Origin: Bacteroidota bacterium
Lineage (GTDB): Bacteria; Bacteroidota; Bacteroidia; Sphingobacteriales; Sphingobacteriaceae
DNA length: 64,000 nucleotides
Assembly (NCBI GenBank): GCA_026224775.1
Contig: JAMFRP010000031.1
Location: forward strand, 62,001 to 126,000
Reading direction: 5' to 3'
Made by a program: the position numbers and the translations under genes. Shown here piece after piece: positions 9,119-16,737 of the stretch. Numbering within the stretch: position 1 is the first letter of the stretch; every line of letters begins with the position of its first letter. The notes beneath the pieces are model-generated. The model was not told the origin of the DNA and ran no database searches. It worked only from the letters and a program-made list of their open reading frames with translations.

Positions 9119-9151
9119 AGCCTTACGAAGTTTTAAAAACTTCGTAAGGCT
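9119..9151. repeat. Perfect 16-bp-arm hairpin
   Basis: AGCCTTACGAAGTTTT is followed after one A by its exact reverse complement AAAACTTCGTAAGGCT. It lies in the gap upstream of the ECF sigma gene and could act as a bidirectional terminator or transcript hairpin. Confidence 0.65.
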
Positions 9152-9428
9152 TCCCTCAACTCACAATGACAAGATAAATATTACATGCGCGCAAAAGTCC
9201 GACGGAAAACCGGGCCGGGAGAGTTGGCCTGTGGGCAGAAGGTTTTTTCCGTCTTGACTTTTTGGTTCTTTTGTGACAAAAGAACTAGCCCAGCGGCAAT
9301 GAGCGGTCAGAATATTTTTATTAAAACGAAAGTATCTCTGCTGAGGAACGAAGTATCCTTATCAGCATAATAAAATTTATCTTTACTACTGTAACCTCTA
9401 CCCCAACCATGTAGTCATAACCACATAA

Positions 9429-10010
9429 ATGCAAAGCAAGCTTTCGGATATCAACTTAATTGAACAAACACTGGCAGGCGATCAGTCGGCTTATGCTGAT
9501 TTGATTAAACGGCACCAGCGTTTCGTATTCACGTTGGCTATGCGCTTTGCTAAAAGCAGGGAGGATGCTGAAGAGATTGCCCAGGATTGCTTTGTAAAAG
9601 CCTATCGATCACTGGAATCTTTCCAGCGGCAAGCAAAATTTACCACATGGCTATATAGTATAGTTTATACCACTGCCATGACTACCCTGCGTAAAAAAAG
9701 GATAGCAACAGATTCGATAGATGATGAAGATACTTTTATACAGGTTGAAAATAAACCAAGCGGGTATGATGAAAATAACGTGGAGAATAAATCACGCTCG
9801 TTTTATTTAAACCAGGCTATCGATCAATTATTGCCGGATGACGCGACCATCATCACCTTATTTTACAAGGGCGAGCAATCGTTAGAAGAGATTGCCCAAA
9901 CAATGGGTATCGAAGCTAATACCGTAAAGGTTAAACTATTTAGGGCGCGCCAGCGTTTGAAAGACAAGCTGGAGCGTAATTTAAAACATGAAGCTAAAGA
10001 ACTGATATGA
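9429..10010 (+). CDS. ECF-type RNA polymerase sigma factor
   Basis: A 193-residue extracytoplasmic-function sigma factor. Region 2 spans about residues 18-85, with FTLAMRFAKSREDAEEIAQD and the core-binding and -10 recognition helices (CFVKAYRSLESF). Region 4 spans about 125-180, with SLEEIAQTMGIEANTVKVKL as the helix-turn-helix. It directs RNA polymerase to a specific set of promoters. Its stop overlaps the start of the next gene by 4 bp (ATGA), which makes that membrane protein the probable anti-sigma factor. It is not next to a SusCD pair, so a role in polysaccharide uptake is not indicated. Confidence 0.92.
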   Translation: MQSKLSDINLIEQTLAGDQSAYADLIKRHQRFVFTLAMRFAKSREDAEEIAQDCFVKAYRSLESFQRQAKFTTWLYSIVYTTAMTTLRKKRIATDSIDDEDTFIQVENKPSGYDENNVENKSRSFYLNQAIDQLLPDDATIITLFYKGEQSLEEIAQTMGIEANTVKVKLFRARQRLKDKLERNLKHEAKELI

Positions 10011-10531
10011 ATAACATAGAAGAACAACTTTGGAACTATATTGATGGTACCAGTAGCCCCGAGGAGCAAAAGGCCATTAGTTTGCTTATTGAGCAAGACG
10101 AAGTATACCGGAAAAAATATAAAGAATTACTATTGCTAAATGCCGAGTTTTCAGCAATAGAGCTTGACGAGCCGCCTATGGCTTTCACTTACAATGTGAT
10201 GGAGAGCATCCGTAACGAGCATGCGCAAGCACCGCTTAAAGCAAGGATCGATAAACGTATTGTAAACGGTATCGGATTATTTTTTGTGCTGACGATCTCC
10301 GCAATTCTGATTTATGTGCTGGCAAATGTTCAATGGTCGGCAGGTCTATCTGGTAAAACTACTTTGAATTTTACCATGCCACATATCGCTCAATACCTTA
10401 CCAACCCCCTAATGCAAGGGTTCTTGTTTTTTGATGTGATACTGGCGCTGTATACTTTTGACAGCTATCTGCGCAGAAAAAACCTCACAAAAACATACAC
10501 AAGTGTTCAGTCGGGTGGACAGCAAAAGTAA
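10007..10531 (+). CDS. Membrane protein, probable anti-sigma factor
   Basis: A 174-residue protein. The cytoplasmic N-terminal part (about 1-80) begins MNNIEEQLWNYIDGTSSPEE, which resembles the start of zinc-independent anti-sigma domains. Two membrane segments follow, near residues 85-107 and 140-160. Translational coupling to the sigma gene by a 4-bp overlap is the main reason for the anti-sigma assignment. No HxxxCxxC zinc motif is present. It would sequester the sigma factor at the inner membrane until released; the trigger is unknown. Confidence 0.75.
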   Translation: MNNIEEQLWNYIDGTSSPEEQKAISLLIEQDEVYRKKYKELLLLNAEFSAIELDEPPMAFTYNVMESIRNEHAQAPLKARIDKRIVNGIGLFFVLTISAILIYVLANVQWSAGLSGKTTLNFTMPHIAQYLTNPLMQGFLFFDVILALYTFDSYLRRKNLTKTYTSVQSGGQQK

Positions 10532-10638
10532 TTTTGGCAGCTACTAAAATATAATCAACTGCTGACTAAAATGAATAGTCATCATATAATAATATAATAA
10601 CCTGATTTTAACCTTAAGTAAAAAAATATAACTCCACA

Positions 10639-10757
10639 ATACCATTTTGGTATAGTAATTGATATATAATACCTGAACTGGCATCCTTGCCAGTTTAATT
10701 GTGATAAGGTTTAGGTTGAAAGTCTCCCGACGCAAGGTTGGGAGGCTTTTTCTTTTT
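10639..10757 (+). ncRNA. Candidate small structured RNA
   Basis: Three hairpins in 120 nt with no reading frame: ATACCA-TTT-TGGTAT (10639-10653), AACTGGCA-TCCT-TGCCAGTT (10676-10695, perfect 8 bp), and AGTCTCCC...GGGAGGCT (10721-10747) running into a T-rich tail to 10757. The last is a standard intrinsic terminator. It could instead be the long 3' UTR of the sigma/anti-sigma operon, which ends 108 bp upstream. No clear promoter was found. Confidence 0.4.
10721..10757 (+). terminator. Intrinsic terminator
   Basis: An 8-bp stem AGTCTCCC/GGGAGGCT with one G-T pair and a 11-nt loop, followed by a T-rich run (TTTTTCTTTTT). It ends whatever is transcribed from the sigma operon or the candidate small RNA. 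Confidence 0.75.
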
Positions 10758-10782
10758 AAAGAGGAAATATACGCAACTAAAA

Positions 10783-10857
10783 GGGTGTCATACTGATACT
10801 TGAAGTATGAGCGTAAAGGCCTGCCCACATGCTTCGAGTACCCTCAGCATGACACCC
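10783..10857. repeat. Palindromic intergenic repeat (TGTCATGCTGAG family), inverted copy
   Basis: Begins GGGTGTCATACTGA and ends CTCAGCATGACACCC, so the ends are inverted repeats. The right end matches the reverse complement of the element at 4674-4747. It lies between the sigma operon and the convergent oxidoreductase gene. Confidence 0.65.
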
Positions 10858-10886
10858 GTATATCGTATATAATGTATTACTAAATA

Positions 10887-11882
10887 TTAAGCTCGCAACA
10901 CTATCTTCCCAAACTGCGATGAATACTCCATTTTCTTAACCGCCGCGTTAGCCTCACTCAAAGGAAACACTTCGTCTATTGCAGGTACAATTTGATGTTC
11001 ATTCACCAAAGCCAGCATACCTTTAAAATCATCAGGATTGCCCATCATGGTGCCTAATATTTGTATCTGTCGCCAAAATATTTTGCGACCGTTCAGCTCA
11101 GGGATATTTCCGGCTGTGCCGCCAAAAATTACAATTCTGCCTCCGGGGTTACACAAGTCAACCAATTTGGCAAAACCATCTCCCAGGGCACTATCAATAA
11201 TTACATCAAAACCGCCTGCTAGTTGTGCCAATTGCTCGGCCCAGTCCTGTGCTTTGTAATTTACTCCTGCAGCTGCACCCAAATGCTTTGCCCTGTCAAG
11301 CTTATCACCCGAACCCGATGTTACAAAAACCTGGCACCCTGCCGCCACCGCCAATTGCAAAGCGAATGCGCCAGTACCACCGCCAACACCGGTTACTAAA
11401 ACTTTACTACCTTTTACAGCCTTGCCTTTAATAAACAAAGCACGGTAAGTAGTCAATCCCGCTAACGGAATCGCCGCAGCCTGCTCCCAATTTAAATGGG
11501 CTGGCTTAGTATGCAAGTTTTCTACAGGTACTTTCACATATTCAGCAAAGGTGCCATCAGTAGGTAAACCCAGTATCTTAAAATTATCCGATTGAAAATT
11601 CGGGTTATCGCCCCATCCCGAAGCCGGGTCAATAATAACTTCTTTATCCAGCCAATGTTTATCTGCATCGCTGCCCACTTCGGCAACAATACCTGCGCCA
11701 TCGCTGCCTAATATGGTTGGATACTTGATGCCTGCATATTTGCCCACCGTAATCCAATAATCACGACGGTTAAGCGCGGCGGCTTTTATTTTCACCAACG
11801 CTTCGCCCGGTTGTAACGTGGGTTTATCAACATCTTTGTAGACTAATGGTTTATCAGCGGCTTCTAATACTATTGCTTTCAT
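10887..11882 (-). CDS. Quinone oxidoreductase-like MDR-family dehydrogenase
   Basis: A 331-residue medium-chain dehydrogenase/reductase. The N-terminal GroES-like domain has PGEALVKIKAAALNRRDYWI and LGSDGAGIVAEVG. The Rossmann domain has VLVTGVGGGTGAFALQLA for NADPH binding. The usual catalytic-zinc cysteine (GHE/C region) and the four-cysteine structural-zinc loop are not apparent, which places it with the zinc-independent quinone oxidoreductase or enoyl reductase-like group. The substrate is unknown. It is followed on the same strand by superoxide dismutase lying upstream, so a role in redox stress is possible but not shown. Confidence 0.85.
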   Translation of the reverse strand: MKAIVLEAADKPLVYKDVDKPTLQPGEALVKIKAAALNRRDYWITVGKYAGIKYPTILGSDGAGIVAEVGSDADKHWLDKEVIIDPASGWGDNPNFQSDNFKILGLPTDGTFAEYVKVPVENLHTKPAHLNWEQAAAIPLAGLTTYRALFIKGKAVKGSKVLVTGVGGGTGAFALQLAVAAGCQVFVTSGSGDKLDRAKHLGAAAGVNYKAQDWAEQLAQLAGGFDVIIDSALGDGFAKLVDLCNPGGRIVIFGGTAGNIPELNGRKIFWRQIQILGTMMGNPDDFKGMLALVNEHQIVPAIDEVFPLSEANAAVKKMEYSSQFGKIVLRA

Positions 11883-11959
11883 AAATTTCTGTTAAATAAA
11901 AACGGCAGAATTAATATTAACTCTGCCGTTTCAATAATTGTTCCTAATCGGGATTAAAT

Positions 11960-12565
11960 TTATTTTGCTTTCGCGTAAAGCTCAGCAACTTTAGCCCAGT
12001 TAATCACATTCCAAATCGCCGCTAAATAATCAGGGCGACGGTTTTGATATTTCAGGTAGTAAGCATGTTCCCAAACATCGATACCTAAAATTGGAGTACC
12101 TTTTACTTCGGCAATATCCATTAAAGGGTTATCCTGATTAGGGGTTGATGTAACCGCTAATTTTCCATCAGCAACAATTAACCAAGCCCAGCCAGATCCG
12201 AAACGGGTAGCACCAGCTTCAGATACTTTAGTTTTAAAATCTTCAAATGAACCAAAAGTTGATTTGATCGCTTCAGCTAATTCGCCTGTTGGCTCGCCGC
12301 CACCGTTTGGTGAAAGTAATGTCCAGAATAAGCTGTGGTTATAGTGGCCACCGCCGTTGTTACGTACCGCCGGCGCGAACTTTGAAATGTTAGTAATGAT
12401 ATCTTCAATGCTGCTATCAGCCTCAGGTTTGCCTTCTAACGCTTTGTTAAGGTTGGTAACATAAGCCTGGTGGTGCTTGCCATGGTGAATTTCCATAGTA
12501 GCTTTATCAATGTGCGGTTCTAACGCATCAGTAGCGTAAGGTAACGCCGGTAGTGTGAATGCCAT
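11960..12565 (-). CDS. Superoxide dismutase (Fe/Mn type)
   Basis: A 201-residue Fe/Mn superoxide dismutase, which converts superoxide to oxygen and hydrogen peroxide in the cytoplasm. The N-terminus LPALPYATDALEPHID and the helix HHGKHHQAYV are family hallmarks. Metal ligands are the histidine of EIHHGKHH, the histidine of GGGHYNHSLFW, and the aspartate and histidine of DVWEHAYYLKY. Whether it uses Fe, Mn or either cannot be decided by eye. There is no signal peptide. It is probably transcribed alone or with the downstream oxidoreductase (77-bp gap). Confidence 0.95.
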   Translation of the reverse strand: MAFTLPALPYATDALEPHIDKATMEIHHGKHHQAYVTNLNKALEGKPEADSSIEDIITNISKFAPAVRNNGGGHYNHSLFWTLLSPNGGGEPTGELAEAIKSTFGSFEDFKTKVSEAGATRFGSGWAWLIVADGKLAVTSTPNQDNPLMDIAEVKGTPILGIDVWEHAYYLKYQNRRPDYLAAIWNVINWAKVAELYAKAK

Positions 12566-13149
12566 AATATTAAGTTTTTAATTTTTAAGATAGTGTTCGA
12601 GACAAATATAAGGTTTGAAACATGTTTTTTGTTCTAAATAAATGTCATGTTTTTGTTAGGTGATTGACGTTCATCCTTCGCCTCTGTTCCGATGCAGATT
12701 ACTCACCCGGTTTTCGCTCAGCCGCTTAACCTCCCCTCTCTTCCGCTTTGCGGTAAAGAGGGCAAAAAATCTTTCTTCCCCTCTATGCGCCACCGGCGGA
12801 GAGAGGGGCGACCAGCGCAGCGTAGTCGGGGTGAGTAAACGGAGCGCGAAAAAGCTTTGGGCGTTGCCTCCGGCCCGCGCTATCCGTTCATACTGCGCAG
12901 GCATTACGCTCATGGCGGGTATCCACTACTATCTCTAACGCAGAAAATCGGTTTTGTTGGTGACAAAAGCAATAAAGGTCGCAATTCTTGAATATTCATA
13001 CAAAATTACATTTCTTGCATTAATTTATAAGCAGCCTAAATTTTCATTAGGTTTGTATACAAATGCCAATGAATCCTCAACAAAAAATCAGTTGGACCAA
13101 AACGAGCAAATCTATCAGGCTTATGTTACTGTAAATAAAAATATTAAAA
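12566..13149. other. Gene-free stretch: promoter region of SOD plus MITE-like element
   Basis: It holds the SOD upstream region, a MITE-like element (12701-12836), and a GC-rich stretch (12837-12940) that looks like another dispersed repeat, since it has no coding character. From 12950 it turns AT-rich, leading into the lipoprotein gene. A 74-codon reading frame at 12954-13178 overlaps the start of that gene in another frame and resembles nothing. Confidence 0.6.
12701..12836. repeat. MITE-like element with terminal inverted repeats, copy 2
   Basis: The ends are ACTCACCCGG and TCGGGGTGAGT, with 8 exact terminal bases in inverted form. It contains an internal palindromic pair CCCTCTCTTCCGC and GCGGTAAAGAGGG. 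It is shorter than copy 1 (136 against 168 bp) but has the same plan. Confidence 0.6.
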
Positions 13150-14334
13150 ATGTTTTTAACAACAACCCCATTATATAGACTGTCAATTTTAATAATGCTA
13201 ATTGTTGCATTTCTCAATTTGACAAGTTGTTTGGATCATTTACCATGGAATCAAGAAAAAGATTTTGAGAACGATATGGTCAAAGCCTTAAATCTGAAAT
13301 TTATCAGCAGGGATAATGATTATGAATATTCGCCGTTACGAGTGTTTAATGATACCCTTGTTGGAAAATACAGTCATTTTGATAATCATCAAATGGAGTA
13401 TCATTATTTTATTCAAAGTCTAAAAAATCCAAATTATAAAGTTGTATTTAATAATGAAGACTTAGATGTCCCATTAATAAGTCCAATTGATTATTACAGG
13501 AACGGATGCATATATTTTGGTAAATACCAGGGAGTGTTCATGCAAAAGATATGTATCGACGGGTCACTAACTAATTATTTTAACAATAGTACTGACACAG
13601 ATCAAATTAAGCCTTCTTATGAGAGCAAAGTAATGATCTACAAAAATCAAGCAGTATTATCACTTATTAACGGGTTATTTGTTTTTGATATTCCATCTCA
13701 AAAACTGATTTGGAAATGGCACAGAGGTGATAATGCCCTTCCCTTAAGTACAATAATAGGCAATAAATTAATATTGTCTTTGGCTTATAATGGTTCAATG
13801 GACGTGACTTGTTATGATCTCGATAAAGATGAATTATTGTGGATAAAAAAAATTAAAGGTAAAGATTCTAATGCATCAGCTCTATCAGAATATGTACCCA
13901 GCCATCCATTGTTTCATGATAATAGTAATGTCATCATTCCTGGCAGAATCAACTGTTATTTGATAGATGTAAATTCGGGGATAGTAACTGACACGATAAA
14001 ATGGAAGAAATTTTTTAAAAATGATATGGTGGGCAATTTTAAGATCGAGAATAACAGATTATATACTACTAATTTAAATGATGACAAAGTTGGCTTATTA
14101 TGCCTTGATATTAAAACAAAAAAGATAATCTGGAATTTAAAAGGTGTATTTCTGAGTGACTTTTATAAAAATGAAGTTATAGGCTACACACTGGGCAAAA
14201 CTCACAAATATTTTATAATTGATAAGAACACCGGAGCAGTAAAAAATACAATTACCGATCCTGATGATGGTCGACAAAATTTTATTGTAGTTGATAACTA
14301 CGTTTTAATTAATAATAATACCATATATCAATAA
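13150..14334 (+). CDS. Beta-propeller (PQQ-like) lipoprotein of unknown function
   Basis: A 394-residue lipoprotein. The signal peptide covers residues 1-26 and the lipobox is LTSC, with cysteine 27. The rest has repeated blades ending in patterns such as KLIWKWHRGD, ELLWIKKIKG and KIIWNLKG, alternating with short DxxSG or DIKTKK turns, as in PQQ-like seven- or eight-bladed propellers. Base composition is clearly more AT-rich than the flanking genes, suggesting recent acquisition. No catalytic function can be assigned. It is probably anchored on the periplasmic or outer face of the envelope. It stands alone, with a repeat-rich gap upstream. Confidence 0.75.
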   Translation: MFLTTTPLYRLSILIMLIVAFLNLTSCLDHLPWNQEKDFENDMVKALNLKFISRDNDYEYSPLRVFNDTLVGKYSHFDNHQMEYHYFIQSLKNPNYKVVFNNEDLDVPLISPIDYYRNGCIYFGKYQGVFMQKICIDGSLTNYFNNSTDTDQIKPSYESKVMIYKNQAVLSLINGLFVFDIPSQKLIWKWHRGDNALPLSTIIGNKLILSLAYNGSMDVTCYDLDKDELLWIKKIKGKDSNASALSEYVPSHPLFHDNSNVIIPGRINCYLIDVNSGIVTDTIKWKKFFKNDMVGNFKIENNRLYTTNLNDDKVGLLCLDIKTKKIIWNLKGVFLSDFYKNEVIGYTLGKTHKYFIIDKNTGAVKNTITDPDDGRQNFIVVDNYVLINNNTIYQ

Positions 14335-14369
14335 ATTTCTCTGTTCTTTGCTCTTCCATCAACTATCCT

Positions 14370-14840
14370 TTACCTCTTCTTTCTAAAAAAATCCTTCACC
14401 AGTTCCGAGCATTCATTCTCTTTTATCCCACCGGTAATAACCGTTTTAGGGTGAGTGATCTTTTGGTTCAGCCTGCCAAAACCCAACTTCGTATCATAAG
14501 CACCAAAAACTATTCCCCCCAGCTGAAACCAATAGGCTGCACCCGCGCACATTACACAGGGCTCCATGGTTACATATAAAATACATTCCTTCAAATATTT
14601 ACCGCCCATGTAATTAGCCGCCGCAGTAAGCGCCTGCATTTCCGCATGGGCCGATACATCAGTTAAACGCTCAGTGAGGTTATGCCCCCTGCCTATTATC
14701 TTTCCTTTGCAAACAACCACAGCGCCAATGGGTATTTCATCTTCCGCCAGCGCTAATTTTGCTTCTTTTATCGCTTCATTCATGAAAAACTCATCCGGCG
14801 ACATAGCCGCGGGTTCATTCTCAAAACTTACATACCTCAT
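14370..14840 (-). CDS. tadA: tRNA-specific adenosine deaminase-like (TadA) nucleoside deaminase
   Basis: A 156-residue zinc-dependent deaminase. The zinc site is H65-A-E67 in SAHAEMQAL, and P94-C95-V-M-C98 in MEPCVMCAGA, with E67 as proton shuttle. This fits TadA, which makes inosine at tRNA position 34; a guanine or cytosine deaminase relative cannot be excluded. The ATG at 14840 overlaps the stop of the upstream gene by 4 bp. A start at residue 13 (MSPDEFF) is also possible, since the first 12 residues are not conserved-looking. Confidence 0.85.
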   Translation of the reverse strand: MRYVSFENEPAAMSPDEFFMNEAIKEAKLALAEDEIPIGAVVVCKGKIIGRGHNLTERLTDVSAHAEMQALTAAANYMGGKYLKECILYVTMEPCVMCAGAAYWFQLGGIVFGAYDTKLGFGRLNQKITHPKTVITGGIKENECSELVKDFFRKKR

Positions 14841-15229
14841 TTCCGCCTCTTCTTAATCTTATTTTTGAATTTATTTGCCAGGTATTTCTCAGTAGCCATG
14901 GTTGATAGTATACCTATACCCATCGCCCCGCCAAATAATACCACATATTTTATCATGTTTTGCTTATCATAATCAGCCACATATATTACTGTTATGGCGT
15001 TAATTATAAAACCAATTACATAGTATATAGTGCCCAGCTTCATCATGTAAATAGCCGAATATCTGTTTCCTTCGTCCCAGGTTTCCTGGTCAATACGGGC
15101 ATTTTGCGTGCGGTAACCATACCAGCGGTTTATCTTTTTTGGCGGCAGGAAACGCTGCAACAAACCAATCACAATAAATAACACGCCAATTAATTGCGGA
15201 CCGATAAAAAAGCTCAAATAATAATTCAT
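14837..15229 (-). CDS. SdpI-family membrane protein
   Basis: A 130-residue protein with four hydrophobic segments (roughly 4-22, 56-78, 86-100 and 102-116). After the first there is NRWYGYRTQNARIDQETWDEGNRYSA, the typical signature of SdpI/YhfL-type proteins. SdpI gives immunity to the SdpC toxin in Bacillus, but in Bacteroidota these proteins are general membrane proteins of unknown role. It lies between csaA and tadA on the same strand, one base downstream of csaA and overlapping tadA by 4 bp, so the three form an operon. Confidence 0.8.
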   Translation of the reverse strand: MNYYLSFFIGPQLIGVLFIVIGLLQRFLPPKKINRWYGYRTQNARIDQETWDEGNRYSAIYMMKLGTIYYVIGFIINAITVIYVADYDKQNMIKYVVLFGGAMGIGILSTMATEKYLANKFKNKIKKRRK

Positions 15230-15565
15230 CTATATTAATTTACTGCCGTTAGGCACAGGTTTATCAATTGTCGCTAACACTATATCGCCATGCTCGTCGG
15301 CCAGGCCGGTTACCAAAAACTCCGACATAAAATTCGCGATCTGTTTTTTGGGGAAGTTAACCACCCCCATAATCTGTTTTCCTACCAATTCCTCTTTGGT
15401 ATAATGCTTAGTGATCTGCGCGCTCGACCATTTAACGCCTAATTCGCCGAAGTCGACCTTCACCTTATAAGCAGGTTTGCGCGCTTCCGGAAAATCGGCA
15501 GCTTCTAAAATAGTGCCGACACGTAGTTCTACTTTTTCAAAATCATGCCAGCTGATGGGTTCCAT
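15230..15565 (-). CDS. csaA: tRNA-binding/chaperone protein CsaA
   Basis: A 111-residue OB-fold protein. It begins MEPISWHDFEKVELRVGTI and has the tRNA-binding fold pattern KPAYKVKVDFG and QIMGVVNFPKKQIANFMSEFL. CsaA acts as a dimer with export-chaperone and tRNA-binding activity in Bacillus. I chose the ATG at 15565; the longer in-frame start at 15643 would put a hydrophobic non-family leader into the divergent ArsR promoter. It is the first gene of the csaA-sdpI-tadA unit. Confidence 0.88.
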   Translation of the reverse strand: MEPISWHDFEKVELRVGTILEAADFPEARKPAYKVKVDFGELGVKWSSAQITKHYTKEELVGKQIMGVVNFPKKQIANFMSEFLVTGLADEHGDIVLATIDKPVPNGSKLI

Positions 15566-15604
15566 ATAGCAAAGATAAAAACCTGCGACAAAAATCAGAT
15601 TAAA

Positions 15605-15636
15605 TTTGCGCAACCGAATAATTGCATTTATATTTG
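15605..15636 (+). promoter_or_regulatory. Bacteroidota-type promoter of the arsR-SRPBCC operon
   Basis: TTTG (15605-15608), a 20-nt spacer and TATATTTG (15629-15636) match the -33 TTTG and -7 TAnnTTTG consensus exactly. The -7 element overlaps the operator palindrome at 15631-15656, and transcription would start about 15 nt before the ATG. Confidence 0.75.
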
Positions 15637-15656
15637 CAACCATATAGTTGCAAATA
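15631..15656. promoter_or_regulatory. Predicted ArsR-type operator palindrome
   Basis: Arms TATTTGCAAC and GTTGCAAATA are exact 10-bp reverse complements around a CATATA centre. It lies directly before the ArsR start codon and over the -7 element, so the repressor would block its own promoter. Confidence 0.75.
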
Positions 15657-15657
15657 A

Positions 15658-15966
15658 ATGAGAAGAGACATTTTCCAGGCCATTGCCGATCCTACCCGCA
15701 GGGCTATTCTCGCGCTGATAGCCTTACAAGCCATGACGCCAAATGCTATTGCCGAACATTTCGACAGCACCCGGCAGGCAGTATCAAAACACATTCAAAT
15801 TTTAACGGAATGCGAAGCGGTAACGCAACGGCAATCTGGGCGGGAGATCTATTACCATATAAACTTTGAAAAAATGAAAGAAATAGACAAATGGCTCGAA
15901 GATTTCCGCAAAATGTGGGATGACCGCTTTAACCAATTAGATGACTTATTAAACAACATTAAATAA
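15658..15966 (+). CDS. ArsR-family transcriptional regulator
   Basis: A 102-residue winged-helix regulator of the ArsR/SmtB fold. The N-terminus MRRDIFQAIADPTRRAIL is the signature of the group that sits with SRPBCC proteins rather than metal sensors. The recognition helix lies in MTPNAIAEHFDSTRQAVSKH. No metal-binding ELCVC motif is present, so it is probably not a metal sensor. It likely represses its own operon through the palindrome overlapping its promoter. The next gene starts 8 bp after its stop. Confidence 0.9.
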   Translation: MRRDIFQAIADPTRRAILALIALQAMTPNAIAEHFDSTRQAVSKHIQILTECEAVTQRQSGREIYYHINFEKMKEIDKWLEDFRKMWDDRFNQLDDLLNNIK

Positions 15967-15974
15967 AACTAATC

Positions 15975-16469
15975 ATGACTAACAAAACAGTATTTACCAA
16001 AGATTTAGCTAACAAAAAGCTACATGTTACCCGGGAATTTGCTGCACCTGTTGAAAAGGTATGGGCAGCGTGGACAGAAAGCGATTTACTTGATAAATGG
16101 TGGGCGCCAAAACCATGGAAAGCCATAACCAAATCGTATAGTTTTACTGAAGGTGGTACCTGGCTTTATTATATGGCAGGACCTGAAGGCGAAAAACGTT
16201 GGAGCAGGTGTGATTTTGAAACGATAACACCTACGCAGAGCTTTACACTTACCACAAAGTTTTGTGATGAAAATGGAAACACTCCCAGTGATTATACCGG
16301 TATGCACTGGCACAATCAATTTTATGCCACTGAAAATGGCACAAGGATTGAAGTTGATCTAACATTTGAGGATGTAGCAATCTTTGAAAATATTCTTGCG
16401 ATGGGCTTTGAAGGCGGCTTCACCATGGGATTGGGTAATCTGGATGAATTGCTGGCGGAGATGTCTTGA
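15975..16469 (+). CDS. SRPBCC (AHSA1-like) domain protein
   Basis: A 164-residue START/Bet v1-fold protein of the AHSA1 group. Typical features are LHVTREFAAPVEKVWAAWTE near the start, DKWWAPKPW, and an interrupted RWSRCDFETITPTQSF segment. These proteins bind hydrophobic ligands; in this arrangement they are the constant partner of an ArsR-type repressor, and the ligand is usually unknown. It is cotranscribed with the regulator (8-bp gap). A palindromic repeat and a hairpin follow its stop codon. Confidence 0.88.
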   Translation: MTNKTVFTKDLANKKLHVTREFAAPVEKVWAAWTESDLLDKWWAPKPWKAITKSYSFTEGGTWLYYMAGPEGEKRWSRCDFETITPTQSFTLTTKFCDENGNTPSDYTGMHWHNQFYATENGTRIEVDLTFEDVAIFENILAMGFEGGFTMGLGNLDELLAEMS

Positions 16470-16481
16470 TTATCGCCACCA

Positions 16482-16563
16482 TGTCATTGCGAGGTACGAA
16501 GCAATCGCACGTAGGCAAAGCGGATATGTAAAGTTCGCGATTGCTTCGTACCTCGCAATGACA
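16482..16563. repeat. Palindromic intergenic repeat (TGTCATTGCGAGG family), copy 2
   Basis: Begins TGTCATTGCGAGGTACGAAG and ends in CTTCGTACCTCGCAATGACA, its exact inverted form. The centre (GTAGGCAAAGCGGATATG) is unrelated to the centre of copy 1. Confidence 0.85.
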
Positions 16564-16586
16564 AATTGGTGAGTCGAATGCACAAT

Positions 16587-16621
16587 ATTGCTGTCCGAAA
16601 TTTAAAATTTGGGACAGCAAT
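16587..16621. repeat. Hairpin downstream of the SRPBCC gene
   Basis: ATTGCTGTCC (16587-16596) and GGACAGCAAT (16612-16621) form a perfect 10-bp stem, and the loop itself contains AAATTT twice. No T-run follows, so this is a transcript hairpin rather than a standard terminator. Confidence 0.55.
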
Positions 16622-16678
16622 AGGCTTAATAACCTGAATAATTTGCTTGCATAAGCTTATTTATATATTTAACTTAGG

Positions 16679-16717
16679 GGATACTACATGCATAATGTAG
16701 CATCCTTTTTGTTTTTG
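16679..16717 (+). terminator. Intrinsic terminator
   Basis: GGATACTACAT and ATGTAGCATCC pair over 11 positions with one mismatch, with a 5-nt loop, then a T-rich tail. It ends 20 bp before the dinB start and would insulate that gene from upstream transcription. Confidence 0.7.
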
Positions 16718-16724
16718 GGTAGAG

Positions 16725-16732
16725 TATATTTG
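16725..16732 (+). promoter_or_regulatory. Possible -7 element of dinB
   Basis: TATATTTG matches TAnnTTTG and lies 5 nt before the dinB ATG, which would give a leaderless or near-leaderless mRNA. No -33 TTTG is seen at the right distance, so this is weak. Confidence 0.35.
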
Positions 16733-16737
16733 TATAA

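Larger units (their letters stand above)
8790..9428. other. Gene-free stretch with several repeat elements
   Basis: No convincing gene. It contains a MITE-like element (8924-9091), a perfect 16-bp-arm hairpin (9119-9151) and a 9-bp-arm hairpin GTTCTTTTG-TGA-CAAAAGAAC (9265-9285). Near 9330-9370 there is a degenerate relative of the CTGAGG.ACGAAG.ATC repeat. Small reading frames here fall within the repeats and do not resemble proteins. Confidence 0.7.

Noticed and set aside
9185..9370. A 61-codon frame in the repeat-rich gap before the sigma factor
   Set aside because: It runs through hairpin repeats and resembles no protein.
10544..10828. A 94-codon minus-strand frame after the anti-sigma gene
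   Set aside because: It reads through the small RNA candidate and terminator in antisense; no protein features.
12954..13178. A 74-codon reading frame ahead of the propeller lipoprotein gene
   Set aside because: It has no recognisable family features, overlaps the lipoprotein start in another frame, and lies in an AT-rich stretch where such frames arise by chance.
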